Below, piece by piece: positions 1 to 8,607 of a stretch of DNA of 64,000 nt. The stretch covers positions 62,001 to 126,000 of the forward strand of contig NZ_JARXZC010000019.1 in NCBI RefSeq assembly GCF_029894335.1, in the 5' to 3' direction. Numbering within the stretch: position 1 is the stretch's first letter; the number at the start of each line of letters is the position of its first letter. The notes under the pieces were generated by a model. It was given only the letters and a program-made list of their open reading frames with translations, searched no databases and was not told the origin of the DNA. A program made the translations under genes and the position numbers. Source of the DNA: Kitasatospora sp. MAP5-34. Lineage in GTDB: Bacteria; Actinomycetota; Actinomycetes; Streptomycetales; Streptomycetaceae.

Positions 1-163
1 GCCCGTTCGGCGGAGCCGGGCCGACAGGCACTGCGTGGAGCCCTCCGGCGGTCACCGTCAGCTGACCCTGCTTGCGACGTGGTCCGCCGGGGCAGGTTGC
101 GGGGCGTGCCGGAGCCGGTCGGACTGACCTGGGGCCATGGCCCGAGCCGGTTGGAGTGCCGCG

Positions 164-937
164 TCACCCCGCCGGTCGCAGGTCGCGCGGCAGGAGTGGT
201 GACTCCTGGGCGTGGCGCAGGAGTTCGAGGTAGTCGGCCCGGGGGAGCATGGTGCCGCCCAGACTTCGGACGGCCGGGCTGTCCCACTGGGCATCGAGCA
301 GCAGCCCGCCCGCCTCCGCGAAGCGGGCGGCCAGATCGGCGATCGCGACTCGCGCGGCGTCGGTACGGCGGTGGAACATCGAGTCCAGGCTGAGCACCGG
401 CCCGACCTGCACGCCGAAGGCTCCGCCGATCAACTCGCCGTTCTCCCACACCTCGACGCTGTGTGCGTGGCCGTCCCGGTGCAGTCCGTAGAGGCCCTGC
501 TTCAGTTGGTCCGTCAGCCAGCGCGGGCTGCGGCCGGCCCGGCACTGCTCGACGACCTGCGCGAATTCCCGGTCCACGCTGGTGGACCACCGCAGACCGT
601 TGCGCAGCCGCCGGGCCAGCCGCCGCCCCAGCCGGACTCCGCCCGGAGTGATCACCGGCCGTGGGTCCGGCGACCACCAGGCCACTCCGTACGGCACTTC
701 GGACGGCACCTCGCCACCCACACCGAGGACGGCGATGCTCCCCGCCGCGACGCGGTCCTCGTACAGGGCTTCGTTGAGGTACCGGCTGTACTCGTCCGCC
801 GCCGGCAGCGGGTACGCGCCGGCCCGGTAGCCCGCCAGCAGTCCGGCCGGGGTCAGATCGGCGCAGAAGGCGGCCGGGGCGTCGCCGGGCGCCGCCGAGA
901 GGTCGACCGAACTCCACGATCTCAGCGCCGCCACCAC
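164..937 (-). CDS. Leucyl/phenylalanyl-tRNA-protein transferase (Aat) family protein
   Basis: The 257-aa product matches the Aat fold: WWSPDPR at about residues 87-93, a GLRWSTSVDREF block at 114-125, WL at 140-141, HAHSVEVWENGELIGG at 157-172 and a DxQ motif (Asp215, Gln217). Family members transfer Leu/Phe from aminoacyl-tRNA to an amine. Two usually conserved places differ: the GESMF motif reads LDSMF (Asp185 instead of Glu) and DCQ reads DAQ. The GTG start follows GGGGAGGAG; a second GTG at 934 has better spacing. The gene starts 16 nt after the stop of the NRPS-like gene, so the two are probably one operon. This suggests a role as a tRNA-dependent amide-forming enzyme in a biosynthetic pathway rather than in N-end-rule degradation (inference). 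Family assignment is firm; substrate is unknown. Confidence 0.85.
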   Translation of the reverse strand: MVAALRSWSSVDLSAAPGDAPAAFCADLTPAGLLAGYRAGAYPLPAADEYSRYLNEALYEDRVAAGSIAVLGVGGEVPSEVPYGVAWWSPDPRPVITPGGVRLGRRLARRLRNGLRWSTSVDREFAQVVEQCRAGRSPRWLTDQLKQGLYGLHRDGHAHSVEVWENGELIGGAFGVQVGPVLSLDSMFHRRTDAARVAIADLAARFAEAGGLLLDAQWDSPAVRSLGGTMLPRADYLELLRHAQESPLLPRDLRPAG

Positions 938-953
938 CGGCTCCTCCCCGTGC

Positions 954-3900
954 TCACGGTGCTGCCCGTAGCGGCTCCAGGAAGCCGCCGGCCAGCAGAT
1001 CGTCGAGGTAGAAGTCGAGCAACTGGGCGTCCACGGGCGGGAATTCGATCCCGCTGCCGCGCAGCGCCCGTTCGGCCCGGGCGCGGGAGAAGAGCGGGAA
1101 GGTGGGCCGGAAGTACATCTCGCTGATGGAGAGGCCAGCCCCGGCGCACCGGTCCACGAACAGTGGGACGAACGCTGTCATCGGGTGCGTCGGGTGCGCT
1201 GCGGCGAACCGTACCAGCTGCTGGACCCAGTCGGGGTAGGGGAGTTGCTCGATCGGACAGCCCCGGGCCCGCAGCCGGTCGGCCAGTTCGCCGAGCAGTG
1301 CGTAGCGCGGGTTGGTGAGGTGGTAGACCTCCCCGGCGGCCGGGAGGTGGGTGGCGATGTGGGCGACCGCACGGGTGAAGCGGTCGGCGGGTACGAAGTC
1401 CAGCCAGAGCTCGACGTCCGGGCAGACCCCGCTGTCCGCGAGGAACTTGATGAGCGCGCAGATCTCCGTCCCGGTGTTCATCGTGCCGGTGGTCAGATCG
1501 CCCGTGACGTCGTTGACCCGGTGGATCGCGACCGGCAGTCCCGCTGCGGCCGCGTTGTGCAGCAGGGCCTCCGCGACCCACTTGCTCTCGACGTAGCCGA
1601 CCGACAGCTGGTCGGGGTGGCCGAGCGGGGTGTCCTCGGTGACGTACCGGACGCCGGCCGGCCCGAAACCGGCCAGCACCGCCAGACTGGACACGTAGTG
1701 CACCGGTATCGACCTGGCGTGGCCCGCCAGCCGGAGGATCTCCCGGGTGCCGCAGACGTTGGCCGGGCGCAGATCCTGGTACGGGTAGAGGAAGTTGACC
1801 TGCCCGCCGCAGTGGTGGATGACGTCCAGGCTCGACGCCAGCGCCTCGAACCGCTCCGGCGCCAGGCCCAGCATCGGTTCGGTGAGGTCGCCGACCAGCG
1901 GGACGACCCGGTCCGCGACCGGCTCGTGGCGCAGGAACCGGCGGTGCGCCGCGCGGATGCGGTCCAGGGCCCGCTGCTCGTCCGGTGCCCGTGCCAGACA
2001 GTGGATGCGGGCCTCGGTGGTCTCCAGCAGGGTGTGCAGCAGGTGGGCTCCGCAGAACCCGGTGGCGCCGGTGAGCAGGATCTCGGCCGGGTGCTGCCAG
2101 CGCGGGGCCGGACCGCCGTTCCGGCGTACGGGGACGTCCAGGACCGCCTCGGCCGTGAAGTCCACCGGCTGCGGCGCCTCGCCCGGCGTGCCCGTCCGGG
2201 CGGAACCGGTCACCTCGGCGAACGCCCGCAGCGTCGGGTGGTGCAGCAGCGCGCGGGTCAGGAAGCGGATCTGGGTCACGCCGATCCCGAACATGATCCG
2301 GGCCCGCGCCAACATCTCCATCGCGATCAACGAGTTGCCGCCCAGGGCGAAGAAGTCGTCGCCCGGTGCCACCCGTTCGACCCCCAGCAGCTCGCACCAG
2401 AGCTGGGCGAGGGCGGCCTCCACGGCCGACCCGTTGCCGGGCGCGGCCGGCTCGGCGGGCGGCGGCCGCTGCGGGCCGGTCCTCGTGTCCGGCGTCAGCG
2501 GCAGTTGCTCGACGTGCACGAACGCGGACGGGACCATGTGCTCGGGCAGCCGGGCGGACAGGTAGGCGCGGACGCCCCGGTGGAAGGTGTCGGCCCGGGC
2601 CGGGGTGCGCAGCGTGAAGTAGGCCGTCAGCATCTTGCCGCCCTTGGGACGGTTCATGGCGACCACCTGGGCCCGGTCGACGGCCGGATGGGTGGCGAGC
2701 GCGGACTCGACCTCCGCCGGGTCGACCCGGAAGCCGAGCACCTTCACCTGCTGGTCGGTCCGGCCGGACAGTTCGAGCCGGGCGTCCGGCCGCAGCCGCC
2801 CGGTGTCCCCTGTCCGGTACATCCGCGCTCCCGGGACTCCCGCGTACGGATCGGGCAGGAAGAGCTCCGCCGTCAGCTCGGGCTGCCGCCAGTAGCCGCG
2901 CGCGAGGGGCCGGCCACCGAGGTAGACCTCGCCCTGTTCGCCGGGTCGCACCGGGCGCAGCGCGGCGTCGAGCACGTACAGCCGGGTCCCTGGCAGCGGC
3001 GAGCCGACCGGCACCGGGGCGGGCGGCGGGCCCAGCAGGTCGCCGGTGATCTCGGACATGGTGGAGGTGATCACCGTCTCCGTCAGGCCGTAGGCGTTGA
3101 CCAGCCGGGTGCCCGGCAGCAGGCGCAGCGAGGTGAGGCAGTCCTCGGCGGGTACGGTGTCCCCGCCGACCACCAGCAGCCGCAGCACTGAGTCCAGCGG
3201 GCCGCCGCCGTTCGCGCTGCCGTTCGCGCTGCCGTTCGCGCTGTCCAGGAACTGGTGCCAGTAGGCGGGTGTCAGGTCCGCCACGGTGATGCCGAGCACC
3301 GGCAGCCGGTCGACCAGCTCGGTCGGGGCCCAGGTGCGGCGGCCGCCGAGGACGACGGCGGCTCCGCTCAGCAGTGGCGTGAAGATCTGTTCGAGCGAGG
3401 TGTCGAACCCGAGCGCGGCGAGCTGGAGTACCCGGTCCGTGTCGGACAGGCCGTACGCCTCGGCGGCCCTGGTGAGCGAGAGCGCCATCGAGCGGTGGCC
3501 GACCAGGACGCCCTTCGGGGTGCCGGTGGTGCCTGAGGTGTACATCAGGTACGCGAGATCGTCCGGGGCGGTGGCGTCGGTGGGGGTGTCGTCGGTGCCG
3601 CTGTCCGGTGCAGGGGGGTTCTCCACCAGTACGGGCGAGACGCCGCAGGTCCGGAAGCGCCAGCCGTGGTCACCGCTGGTCACCACCAGCCGGGCGCCCG
3701 CGTCCTCGGTGAGCTGTCGCAGCCGGCGGTCCGGGTGGGCCGGGTCGAGCGGCAGGAAGGCGCCGCCGGCCTTGAGCACCGCGAGCAGCGCGACCACCAT
3801 CGGGATGCCCCGGTCCAGGCAGACCGGGACGATCATCTCCGCGCGGACGCCCCGGTCGCTGAGCGTCCGGGCCAGCCGGTCGCTGCAGCTGTCCAGTTCG

Positions 3901-4301
3901 CGGTAGCTGAACTCGCGGTCCTCGTCGACCACGGCCGTGGCGTCCGGCCGCCGGGCCGCCTGCCGTCGGAACAGCTCGTGCACGGTCGGGAACGGAGCGC
4001 TGCGGTCGCTCGGGGGAGTTCGCGTCCGAGGAGTTCGCGGGGGAGTGCCCGGCGGGCTCGGGGGAGTTGTTAACAGGGGAGTTCGCGGAGGAGTCTGCGG
4101 GGAAGTTCTTGGGGAAGTCGAAGCCGTCCACCGGGCCCGTACCTCGGCGCGGCACCGGTCGAGCGGGGCGGGCGCGCACACGCTGTGCCAACCGGCGGGG
4201 ACCGGAAAGTCACCTGGCCAGATCGCGTACTGTCCTTCGCCGTTCAGCAGAACGGAGTTCAGCCCGGAATTCCGCGGTGGGGGAGGGTCGGATCTGTCCA
4301 C
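954..4301 (-). CDS. NRPS-like protein: MbtH - adenylation - thiolation - thioester reductase
   Basis: The frame is open to a start at 4406, but the GTG at 4301 is preferred because GAGG lies 9 nt upstream and the MbtH domain begins just after it. Domains (numbered from 4406): MbtH-like about 48-93 (NGEGQYAIWP, PAGW); a Pro/Thr-rich linker about 95-137; an A domain about 140-615 with MYTSGTTGTPKG, NAYGLTET and YRTGDTGRL; a T domain about 655-725 with LGGNSL; an NAD(P)H-dependent R domain about 770-1150 with LTGATGFCG and YVESK. The expected product is an activated amino acid released as aldehyde or alcohol. MbtH proteins are usually separate chaperones of A domains, so the fusion is notable. 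The A10 lysine motif reads LPLTPDTRTG, with Arg where Lys is expected. A TTA codon lies in the linker (4071-4073), so translation may depend on the bldA tRNA. The substrate was not determined. Confidence 0.9.
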   Translation of the reverse strand: MDRSDPPPPRNSGLNSVLLNGEGQYAIWPGDFPVPAGWHSVCAPAPLDRCRAEVRARWTASTSPRTSPQTPPRTPLLTTPPSPPGTPPRTPRTRTPPSDRSAPFPTVHELFRRQAARRPDATAVVDEDREFSYRELDSCSDRLARTLSDRGVRAEMIVPVCLDRGIPMVVALLAVLKAGGAFLPLDPAHPDRRLRQLTEDAGARLVVTSGDHGWRFRTCGVSPVLVENPPAPDSGTDDTPTDATAPDDLAYLMYTSGTTGTPKGVLVGHRSMALSLTRAAEAYGLSDTDRVLQLAALGFDTSLEQIFTPLLSGAAVVLGGRRTWAPTELVDRLPVLGITVADLTPAYWHQFLDSANGSANGSANGGGPLDSVLRLLVVGGDTVPAEDCLTSLRLLPGTRLVNAYGLTETVITSTMSEITGDLLGPPPAPVPVGSPLPGTRLYVLDAALRPVRPGEQGEVYLGGRPLARGYWRQPELTAELFLPDPYAGVPGARMYRTGDTGRLRPDARLELSGRTDQQVKVLGFRVDPAEVESALATHPAVDRAQVVAMNRPKGGKMLTAYFTLRTPARADTFHRGVRAYLSARLPEHMVPSAFVHVEQLPLTPDTRTGPQRPPPAEPAAPGNGSAVEAALAQLWCELLGVERVAPGDDFFALGGNSLIAMEMLARARIMFGIGVTQIRFLTRALLHHPTLRAFAEVTGSARTGTPGEAPQPVDFTAEAVLDVPVRRNGGPAPRWQHPAEILLTGATGFCGAHLLHTLLETTEARIHCLARAPDEQRALDRIRAAHRRFLRHEPVADRVVPLVGDLTEPMLGLAPERFEALASSLDVIHHCGGQVNFLYPYQDLRPANVCGTREILRLAGHARSIPVHYVSSLAVLAGFGPAGVRYVTEDTPLGHPDQLSVGYVESKWVAEALLHNAAAAGLPVAIHRVNDVTGDLTTGTMNTGTEICALIKFLADSGVCPDVELWLDFVPADRFTRAVAHIATHLPAAGEVYHLTNPRYALLGELADRLRARGCPIEQLPYPDWVQQLVRFAAAHPTHPMTAFVPLFVDRCAGAGLSISEMYFRPTFPLFSRARAERALRGSGIEFPPVDAQLLDFYLDDLLAGGFLEPLRAAP
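3207..3242. repeat. 12-bp tandem repeat inside the A domain
   Basis: Three perfect copies of GCCGTTCGCGCT. On the minus strand they encode an Asn/Gly/Ser/Ala-rich insertion after WHQFLDS, between core motifs A4 and A5. It looks like a slippage-generated surface loop. Confidence 0.85.
4008..4125. repeat. Degenerate GGGGAGTTCGCG repeats in the MbtH-A linker
   Basis: About eight imperfect copies of a purine-rich unit around GGGGAGTTCG occur here. On the minus strand they encode a linker of alternating Ser/Thr/Pro/Arg between the MbtH and A domains. Length variation between strains is expected. The TTA codon lies inside this stretch. Confidence 0.6.
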
Positions 4302-4389
4302 TGGCCTGGACCTCGGAATGCTACGAGGGAGTGCTGACAGTGCCTGAGAGGGACGGGAGTTGCGTGGCCCGCCGGTGTGCGGGCCCCGC

Positions 4390-4434
4390 TTCTCGACTAT
4401 AGCCACTCAGTGTGATCTATGTATGATAAAAAGG
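4390..4434. promoter_or_regulatory. Divergent promoter region of the NRPS-like and GGDEF-EAL genes
   Basis: This is an unusually AT-rich stretch for the window. TATGAT at 4422-4427 could be a plus-strand -10 box for the cyclic-di-GMP gene. TATAGT (minus strand, 4401-4396) could be a -10 box for the NRPS gene; if so, transcription starts near 4389, inside the longer reading frame, which favours the GTG start at 4301. No good -35 boxes were found at either site. Confidence 0.4.
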
Positions 4435-4560
4435 CCCGGCCAATGGCCGTCCTCCATGCATCGACCCTCCAAGCATCGACCTTCCCGCGTCTGTGAATCG
4501 CGTTCGTGACTCGCGTTCGTGACGCGGTGGAGGGAGGGAGCGGCGAAGGGAGAGGCTGCG

Positions 4561-7500
4561 TTGACATCTCGCCGACAACGTCTGATGGCCTGTTACTTCG
4601 GCTGGATGGCATTGCTCACCGTTGTCTACTACCTGAATCCCACCGAACGCATCGTCTGGTGGACCGGAATCGGGCTCAGCGGAGTTGCCGCCATCATCGT
4701 CGGGGCCCGGATCAACCATCCGGCACACGCACTGCCCTGGTATCTGCTCGCCGTCGCGAACTTGAGCTTCACGGCGGGTGAGGTGGTGCAGGTCATCCAG
4801 ACCGACTATCTCCACCAGGTGGATTTCCCGTCGATCGCGGACGGTTTCTATCTCGCCGAGTATCTCCTCTACGCCGCCGGCGTCCTGGGGTTCATCCGCT
4901 GGCGGACGGCCCACCAGGACCGTGGCAGCGTGATCGACGCGCTGACGATCACCGTCGGCCTGGCGCTGCTCGTCTGGATCTACCTGATCCTCCCGTACGC
5001 GGTGAGTCCCGAGCTGACCTGGGTGCAGAAGGCGATCTCGATGGCGTACCCGCTCGGGGACGTCCTGGTGCTGGCGATGCTGCTCCGGCTGCTCGTCCCA
5101 CGCGGCGGCAAGAGCACGTCGTTGCAGCTGCTGGCCGTCGGCACCGTCGGCATCCTGGTCTCCGACGTCCTGTACGGGTTGATCCAGCTGCACGGCGTCT
5201 GGCACATCGGCACGCCGGTCGACCTGGGCTGGGCCGCCTTCTACTGCGCCTGGGGTGCCGCCGCCCTCCACCCGTCGATGGTCGAACTCACCAGGCCTAT
5301 CCCGGTCCAGCCGCCGCACATCACGCGCGGGCGGATCGCCCTGCTCGCCCTTGCCTCGCTGATCGCGCCGGGAGTGCTGCTGGTCGAGGTGAACCTCGGG
5401 GACTCCAGCCATGCCGGGGTGATCGGCGCGTTCTCGGCCGTCCTGTTCCTGCTGGTGCTGGCCCGGCTGTCCGGGGTGGTCATGATCCACCGGCACGCCG
5501 TCGCCAGGGAGCGGGCGCTGCGGGTGGCCGGCGCGGAGCTGACCTCGGTGGTGACGGTGGAGGAGGTGGCGGCGGCCGTCCGGGCGGCGGTGTCGACGCT
5601 GATGCCGAACGCTCCCCGCCATGTCGCGCTGCTGGCCCTCGGCGAGGACGAGTTCGTGCCGCCCCTGCCGGCCACCCGGGAGCCTCGGCTGGTGCCGGCC
5701 GGCGAGCTGGGCGGTGACCTCGCGACCCTGCTCGACGGCTCACCCAGCGCGCTGCTCTGCCCGCTGGCCCTGAAGGAGCGGCCGTCCGGCAACTCGCTGG
5801 TCGGGATGCTGGTGGTGGGCGGAACCGCGCTCGAACTCACCGCGTTACAGAGCTCGTTGGAGATCCTGGCGGCACAGTCCGCGCTGGCCGTCGAACGGGT
5901 GATGCTCAGCCAGGAGATCAACGTCCGTAACAGTGAGGCGTACTTCCGTACCCTCGTGCAGAGCGCGTCCGATGTCATCCTGATCCTCAACGAGGACGAC
6001 AGTGTCAGGTACGCGAGCTCCTCGGCGGAGCGGGTCCTCGGCGAACCAGAGCTCGGCGGGACCCAGTTGATCGATCTCGTGCCGCCCGAGGACAGTCACG
6101 CGGTCGTCCTGGCGCTGGCGAAGATGCGCCGGGGGGACCACTCCGAGCAGGGCGTCCACTGGCGGCTGCTGCGCAGTGACCGCCGGAGCATCGAGGTCGA
6201 GGTGCGCTGCAACGACCTCCGCGACGACCCGACCGTCGGTGGTCTGGTGCTCACCCTGCGCGACGTCACGGACCAGCGCCAGATGGAGCGCGAGCTCACC
6301 CACCGCGCCTTCCACGACTCGCTGACCGGACTGGCCAACCGGGTGCTCTTCCAGGACCGGGTGGGCCACGCCCTCAGCCGGAGCGAGCGCCAGGGCACCG
6401 TGACCGGGGTGCTCTTCATCGACGTGGACGACTTCAAGGTGGTCAACGACACCCAGGGCCACGGTGTGGGGGACGAACTCCTGGTCGCCGTCTCGCTACG
6501 GGTCTCCACCGCGCTGCGGACCTCCGACACGGCGGCCCGGCTCGGCGGGGACGAGTTCGCCGTGCTGGTCGAGGACGCGCGCTCGCCCGCCGACGTCGGG
6601 GGGATCGCCGACAGCGTGCTCGCCGCCTTCGCGGAGCCGTTCAAACTCAGCGCCGGAGCCGTCCGGGTGTCCGCGAGCGTCGGTGTGGCGACTACCGAGG
6701 ACAGCGCGGACTCGGCGGAACTGCTCAGCCACGCCGACCTCGCGCTCTACTCGGCCAAGGCGTCCGGCAAGCGCCAGTGGTGCCAGTACCAGCCGGCGCT
6801 CCAGGCCAGCCTGCTCGAACGGCACGAACTCAACGAGAGCCTCGACTCCGCGATCTCCGAGTCGGCCTTCTCGCTGTGCTACCAACCGATCGTCGACCTG
6901 GCGGGCGGCGGTCTGGTGGCCTTCGAGGCGCTGGTCCGCTGGCCGCACGCCCGCCGGGGCATGGTGCCGCCGGAGGAGTTCATCGCCCTGGCGGAGGAGA
7001 GCGGACAGATCGTGCCGCTCGGCGCCTGGGTGCTGGAGCGGGCCGCCGCCGAGGTCGCCCGCTGGCAGCGGACGAGTCTCGCACCCCGCGCCGACCGGGG
7101 CCGCCCCCCGCTGTACATCAGCGTCAACGTCTCCGCCCGGCAGCTGCGGGACGCCGGCTTCGTCGACATCGTCCGTGCGGTGCTGGACAGTTCGGGCATC
7201 CAGCCGGGCTCGCTCATCCTCGAACTCACCGAGAGCGTCCTGATGCGGCGTGACGACCGCGTCCGGGCCGACATGGCCACGCTCAGCGACCTCGGCGTCC
7301 GGCTCGCCATCGACGACTTCGGGACGGGCTACTCCTCGCTCAGCTACCTGCGGGAGTTCCCGATCTCCATCCTGAAGATCGACAAGTCCTTCATCGACGG
7401 GCTCGGGGTCTCGCCGCAGCAGTACGCACTGGTCGAGGGCATCAGCCGGATCGCCGACACCCTCGGGGTCCAGGTCATCGCCGAGGGCATCGAGACCATC

Positions 7501-7656
7501 GCCCAGCGGGACCTGCTGACCGCGATGGGCTGCCCGCTCGGTCAGGGCTACCTCTTCGCCGAGCCCCTGACGGTCGACCAGGCGGGCACGCTGGTACGTG
7601 ACGACGCGGCCCTCGGGTCGCTCGACCTGCACCCGCAGGGGCGCCGACAGGTCTGA
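4561..7656 (+). CDS. Membrane-bound GGDEF-EAL protein (c-di-GMP cyclase/phosphodiesterase)
   Basis: The TTG start at 4561 is chosen because GGGAGAGG ends 5 nt before it; a GTG at 4519 in the same frame lacks a ribosome-binding site. The N-terminal third has about ten hydrophobic helices. A GAF-like region, a PAS domain (from RNSEAYFRTLV), a GGDEF domain and an EAL domain follow. RLGGDEFAVL lies near residue 662 and FEALVRW near 788, so both active-site signatures are intact. RTSD sits five residues before GGDEF, which matches the product-inhibition I-site. The protein should make and/or degrade cyclic di-GMP, which controls development in Streptomyces, probably in response to a membrane signal (inference). 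A TTA leucine codon at 5845-5847 suggests bldA dependence. Confidence 0.92.
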   Translation: MTSRRQRLMACYFGWMALLTVVYYLNPTERIVWWTGIGLSGVAAIIVGARINHPAHALPWYLLAVANLSFTAGEVVQVIQTDYLHQVDFPSIADGFYLAEYLLYAAGVLGFIRWRTAHQDRGSVIDALTITVGLALLVWIYLILPYAVSPELTWVQKAISMAYPLGDVLVLAMLLRLLVPRGGKSTSLQLLAVGTVGILVSDVLYGLIQLHGVWHIGTPVDLGWAAFYCAWGAAALHPSMVELTRPIPVQPPHITRGRIALLALASLIAPGVLLVEVNLGDSSHAGVIGAFSAVLFLLVLARLSGVVMIHRHAVARERALRVAGAELTSVVTVEEVAAAVRAAVSTLMPNAPRHVALLALGEDEFVPPLPATREPRLVPAGELGGDLATLLDGSPSALLCPLALKERPSGNSLVGMLVVGGTALELTALQSSLEILAAQSALAVERVMLSQEINVRNSEAYFRTLVQSASDVILILNEDDSVRYASSSAERVLGEPELGGTQLIDLVPPEDSHAVVLALAKMRRGDHSEQGVHWRLLRSDRRSIEVEVRCNDLRDDPTVGGLVLTLRDVTDQRQMERELTHRAFHDSLTGLANRVLFQDRVGHALSRSERQGTVTGVLFIDVDDFKVVNDTQGHGVGDELLVAVSLRVSTALRTSDTAARLGGDEFAVLVEDARSPADVGGIADSVLAAFAEPFKLSAGAVRVSASVGVATTEDSADSAELLSHADLALYSAKASGKRQWCQYQPALQASLLERHELNESLDSAISESAFSLCYQPIVDLAGGGLVAFEALVRWPHARRGMVPPEEFIALAEESGQIVPLGAWVLERAAAEVARWQRTSLAPRADRGRPPLYISVNVSARQLRDAGFVDIVRAVLDSSGIQPGSLILELTESVLMRRDDRVRADMATLSDLGVRLAIDDFGTGYSSLSYLREFPISILKIDKSFIDGLGVSPQQYALVEGISRIADTLGVQVIAEGIETIAQRDLLTAMGCPLGQGYLFAEPLTVDQAGTLVRDDAALGSLDLHPQGRRQV

Positions 7657-7681
7657 GGCGCGCAACCAGGAGGGGCGCCTC
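7655..7681 (+). terminator. Possible hairpin terminator
   Basis: GAGGCGC (7655-7661) pairs perfectly with GCGCCTC (7675-7681) across a 13-nt loop, overlapping the stop codon of the GGDEF-EAL gene. There is no U-tract, which is common for actinomycete terminators. Confidence 0.4.
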
Positions 7682-7715
7682 GCGGCCGCCGGGGAGCCCG
7701 GTTCCGAGCGGCAGG

Positions 7716-8114
7716 TCAGCGGCAGGTGTAGGTGAAGGAGGTCGAGGCTGAGTGGGCTGTGGGGGAGGTGACGTCCAGGACCGCCGTGGCCGCCATGGTT
7801 CCCTTCCCGTCGAAGGTCCAGCGCAGAACCACGTCGGTCCGGTGGCTGCCCTTGGCGACGGGCTGGGTGAACTCGCCGGAGACGGTGCCGTCGCTGCGCC
7901 GCCAACGGTGGGAGACCGTTCCGGCGCGGCCGTTCGTCTCCAGGGTGCCGGTGACGACGGCCCGCTGGGGTCTGCTGGCCGCAGGCGCGGGACTGCTGCT
8001 GTCCGTCTGGCCGCTCTGGGGGCTCAGCCGGTAGGGAGGTCCGGGACCGGCGGTGCCCTCGAACGACCTGGCATTCGCGGAAGTCGCCACCGCCTGCGGA
8101 GTGGAGGAGCGCAC
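7716..8114 (-). CDS. Small hypothetical protein, possibly a gene remnant
   Basis: The frame gives 132 residues. The first 50 or so are low-complexity Ser/Pro/Ala and do not look conserved. The C-terminal 80 residues (from RAVVTGTLETNG to FTYTC) look like a small beta-rich domain of the sort found at the ends of secreted actinomycete proteins and some kinases (from memory). There is no signal peptide, and the GTG start lacks a convincing ribosome-binding site. The C-terminal part is probably real coding sequence; the gene may be the truncated end of a larger one. Confidence 0.4.
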   Translation of the reverse strand: MRSSTPQAVATSANARSFEGTAGPGPPYRLSPQSGQTDSSSPAPAASRPQRAVVTGTLETNGRAGTVSHRWRRSDGTVSGEFTQPVAKGSHRTDVVLRWTFDGKGTMAATAVLDVTSPTAHSASTSFTYTCR

Positions 8115-8142
8115 GCCGCCTGCGCGGTCTCGGCCCGCAGGC

Positions 8143-8589
8143 TCAGGCGAGGGCGGCGGCCAGCAGGGCGAAGGCGGCGATGAGGACGGCGACGCGGACG
8201 TAGTGGAAACGGTCCCAGCGGTTCGTCTGCTCCTTCCAGTCCTCGGGCCGGTTCTCGGGGGTCCACGTCTTGCTCTGGTTGTTGATCGGGACGAGCAGCA
8301 GAAGCGACATGATCACGCTGATGATCAGCAGTGCTCCGGCGGTGACGACAAGGCCGGTGCCGTGGTGGTGCCATCCGGCGATGGCCCAGACCGTGACGAG
8401 GACGAGCGAGCCGATGTACCAGACCGGCATCACGGCGCCGAGCATCCGGCCCCCGTGGGCGCGGCCGAGTTGGCCACTGTCACCGGGAAGTGCGTTGAAG
8501 ATCGGGTTGATGACGAAGGCGACGGAGAACTCCACCCCCACCATCACGCCGAAAACCACGATGGTGACGACCTCGAGTGCGTCGAGCAT
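8143..8589 (-). CDS. DUF1772 (anthrone oxygenase-like) membrane protein
   Basis: A 148-aa protein with four hydrophobic helices, matching DUF1772: an N-terminal helix, then FVINPIFNALP, a central pair of helices, a short loop with WTPENRPEDWKEQTNRW, and a last helix. The ATG is preceded by AGGAGGGG at ideal spacing. Some DUF1772 relatives act as anthrone oxygenases, but most bacterial members have no known role. It is transcribed away from a TetR gene, and the shared intergenic region holds two palindromes, so it is very probably the regulator's target. Confidence 0.8.
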   Translation of the reverse strand: MLDALEVVTIVVFGVMVGVEFSVAFVINPIFNALPGDSGQLGRAHGGRMLGAVMPVWYIGSLVLVTVWAIAGWHHHGTGLVVTAGALLIISVIMSLLLLVPINNQSKTWTPENRPEDWKEQTNRWDRFHYVRVAVLIAAFALLAAALA

Positions 8590-8607
8590 GATGACCCCTC
8601 CTGGGAT

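Noticed and set aside
1185..3191. Long plus-strand open frame across the NRPS-like gene
   Set aside because: It lies opposite intact A, T and R domain motifs; its own product is Gly/Arg/Gln-rich noise.
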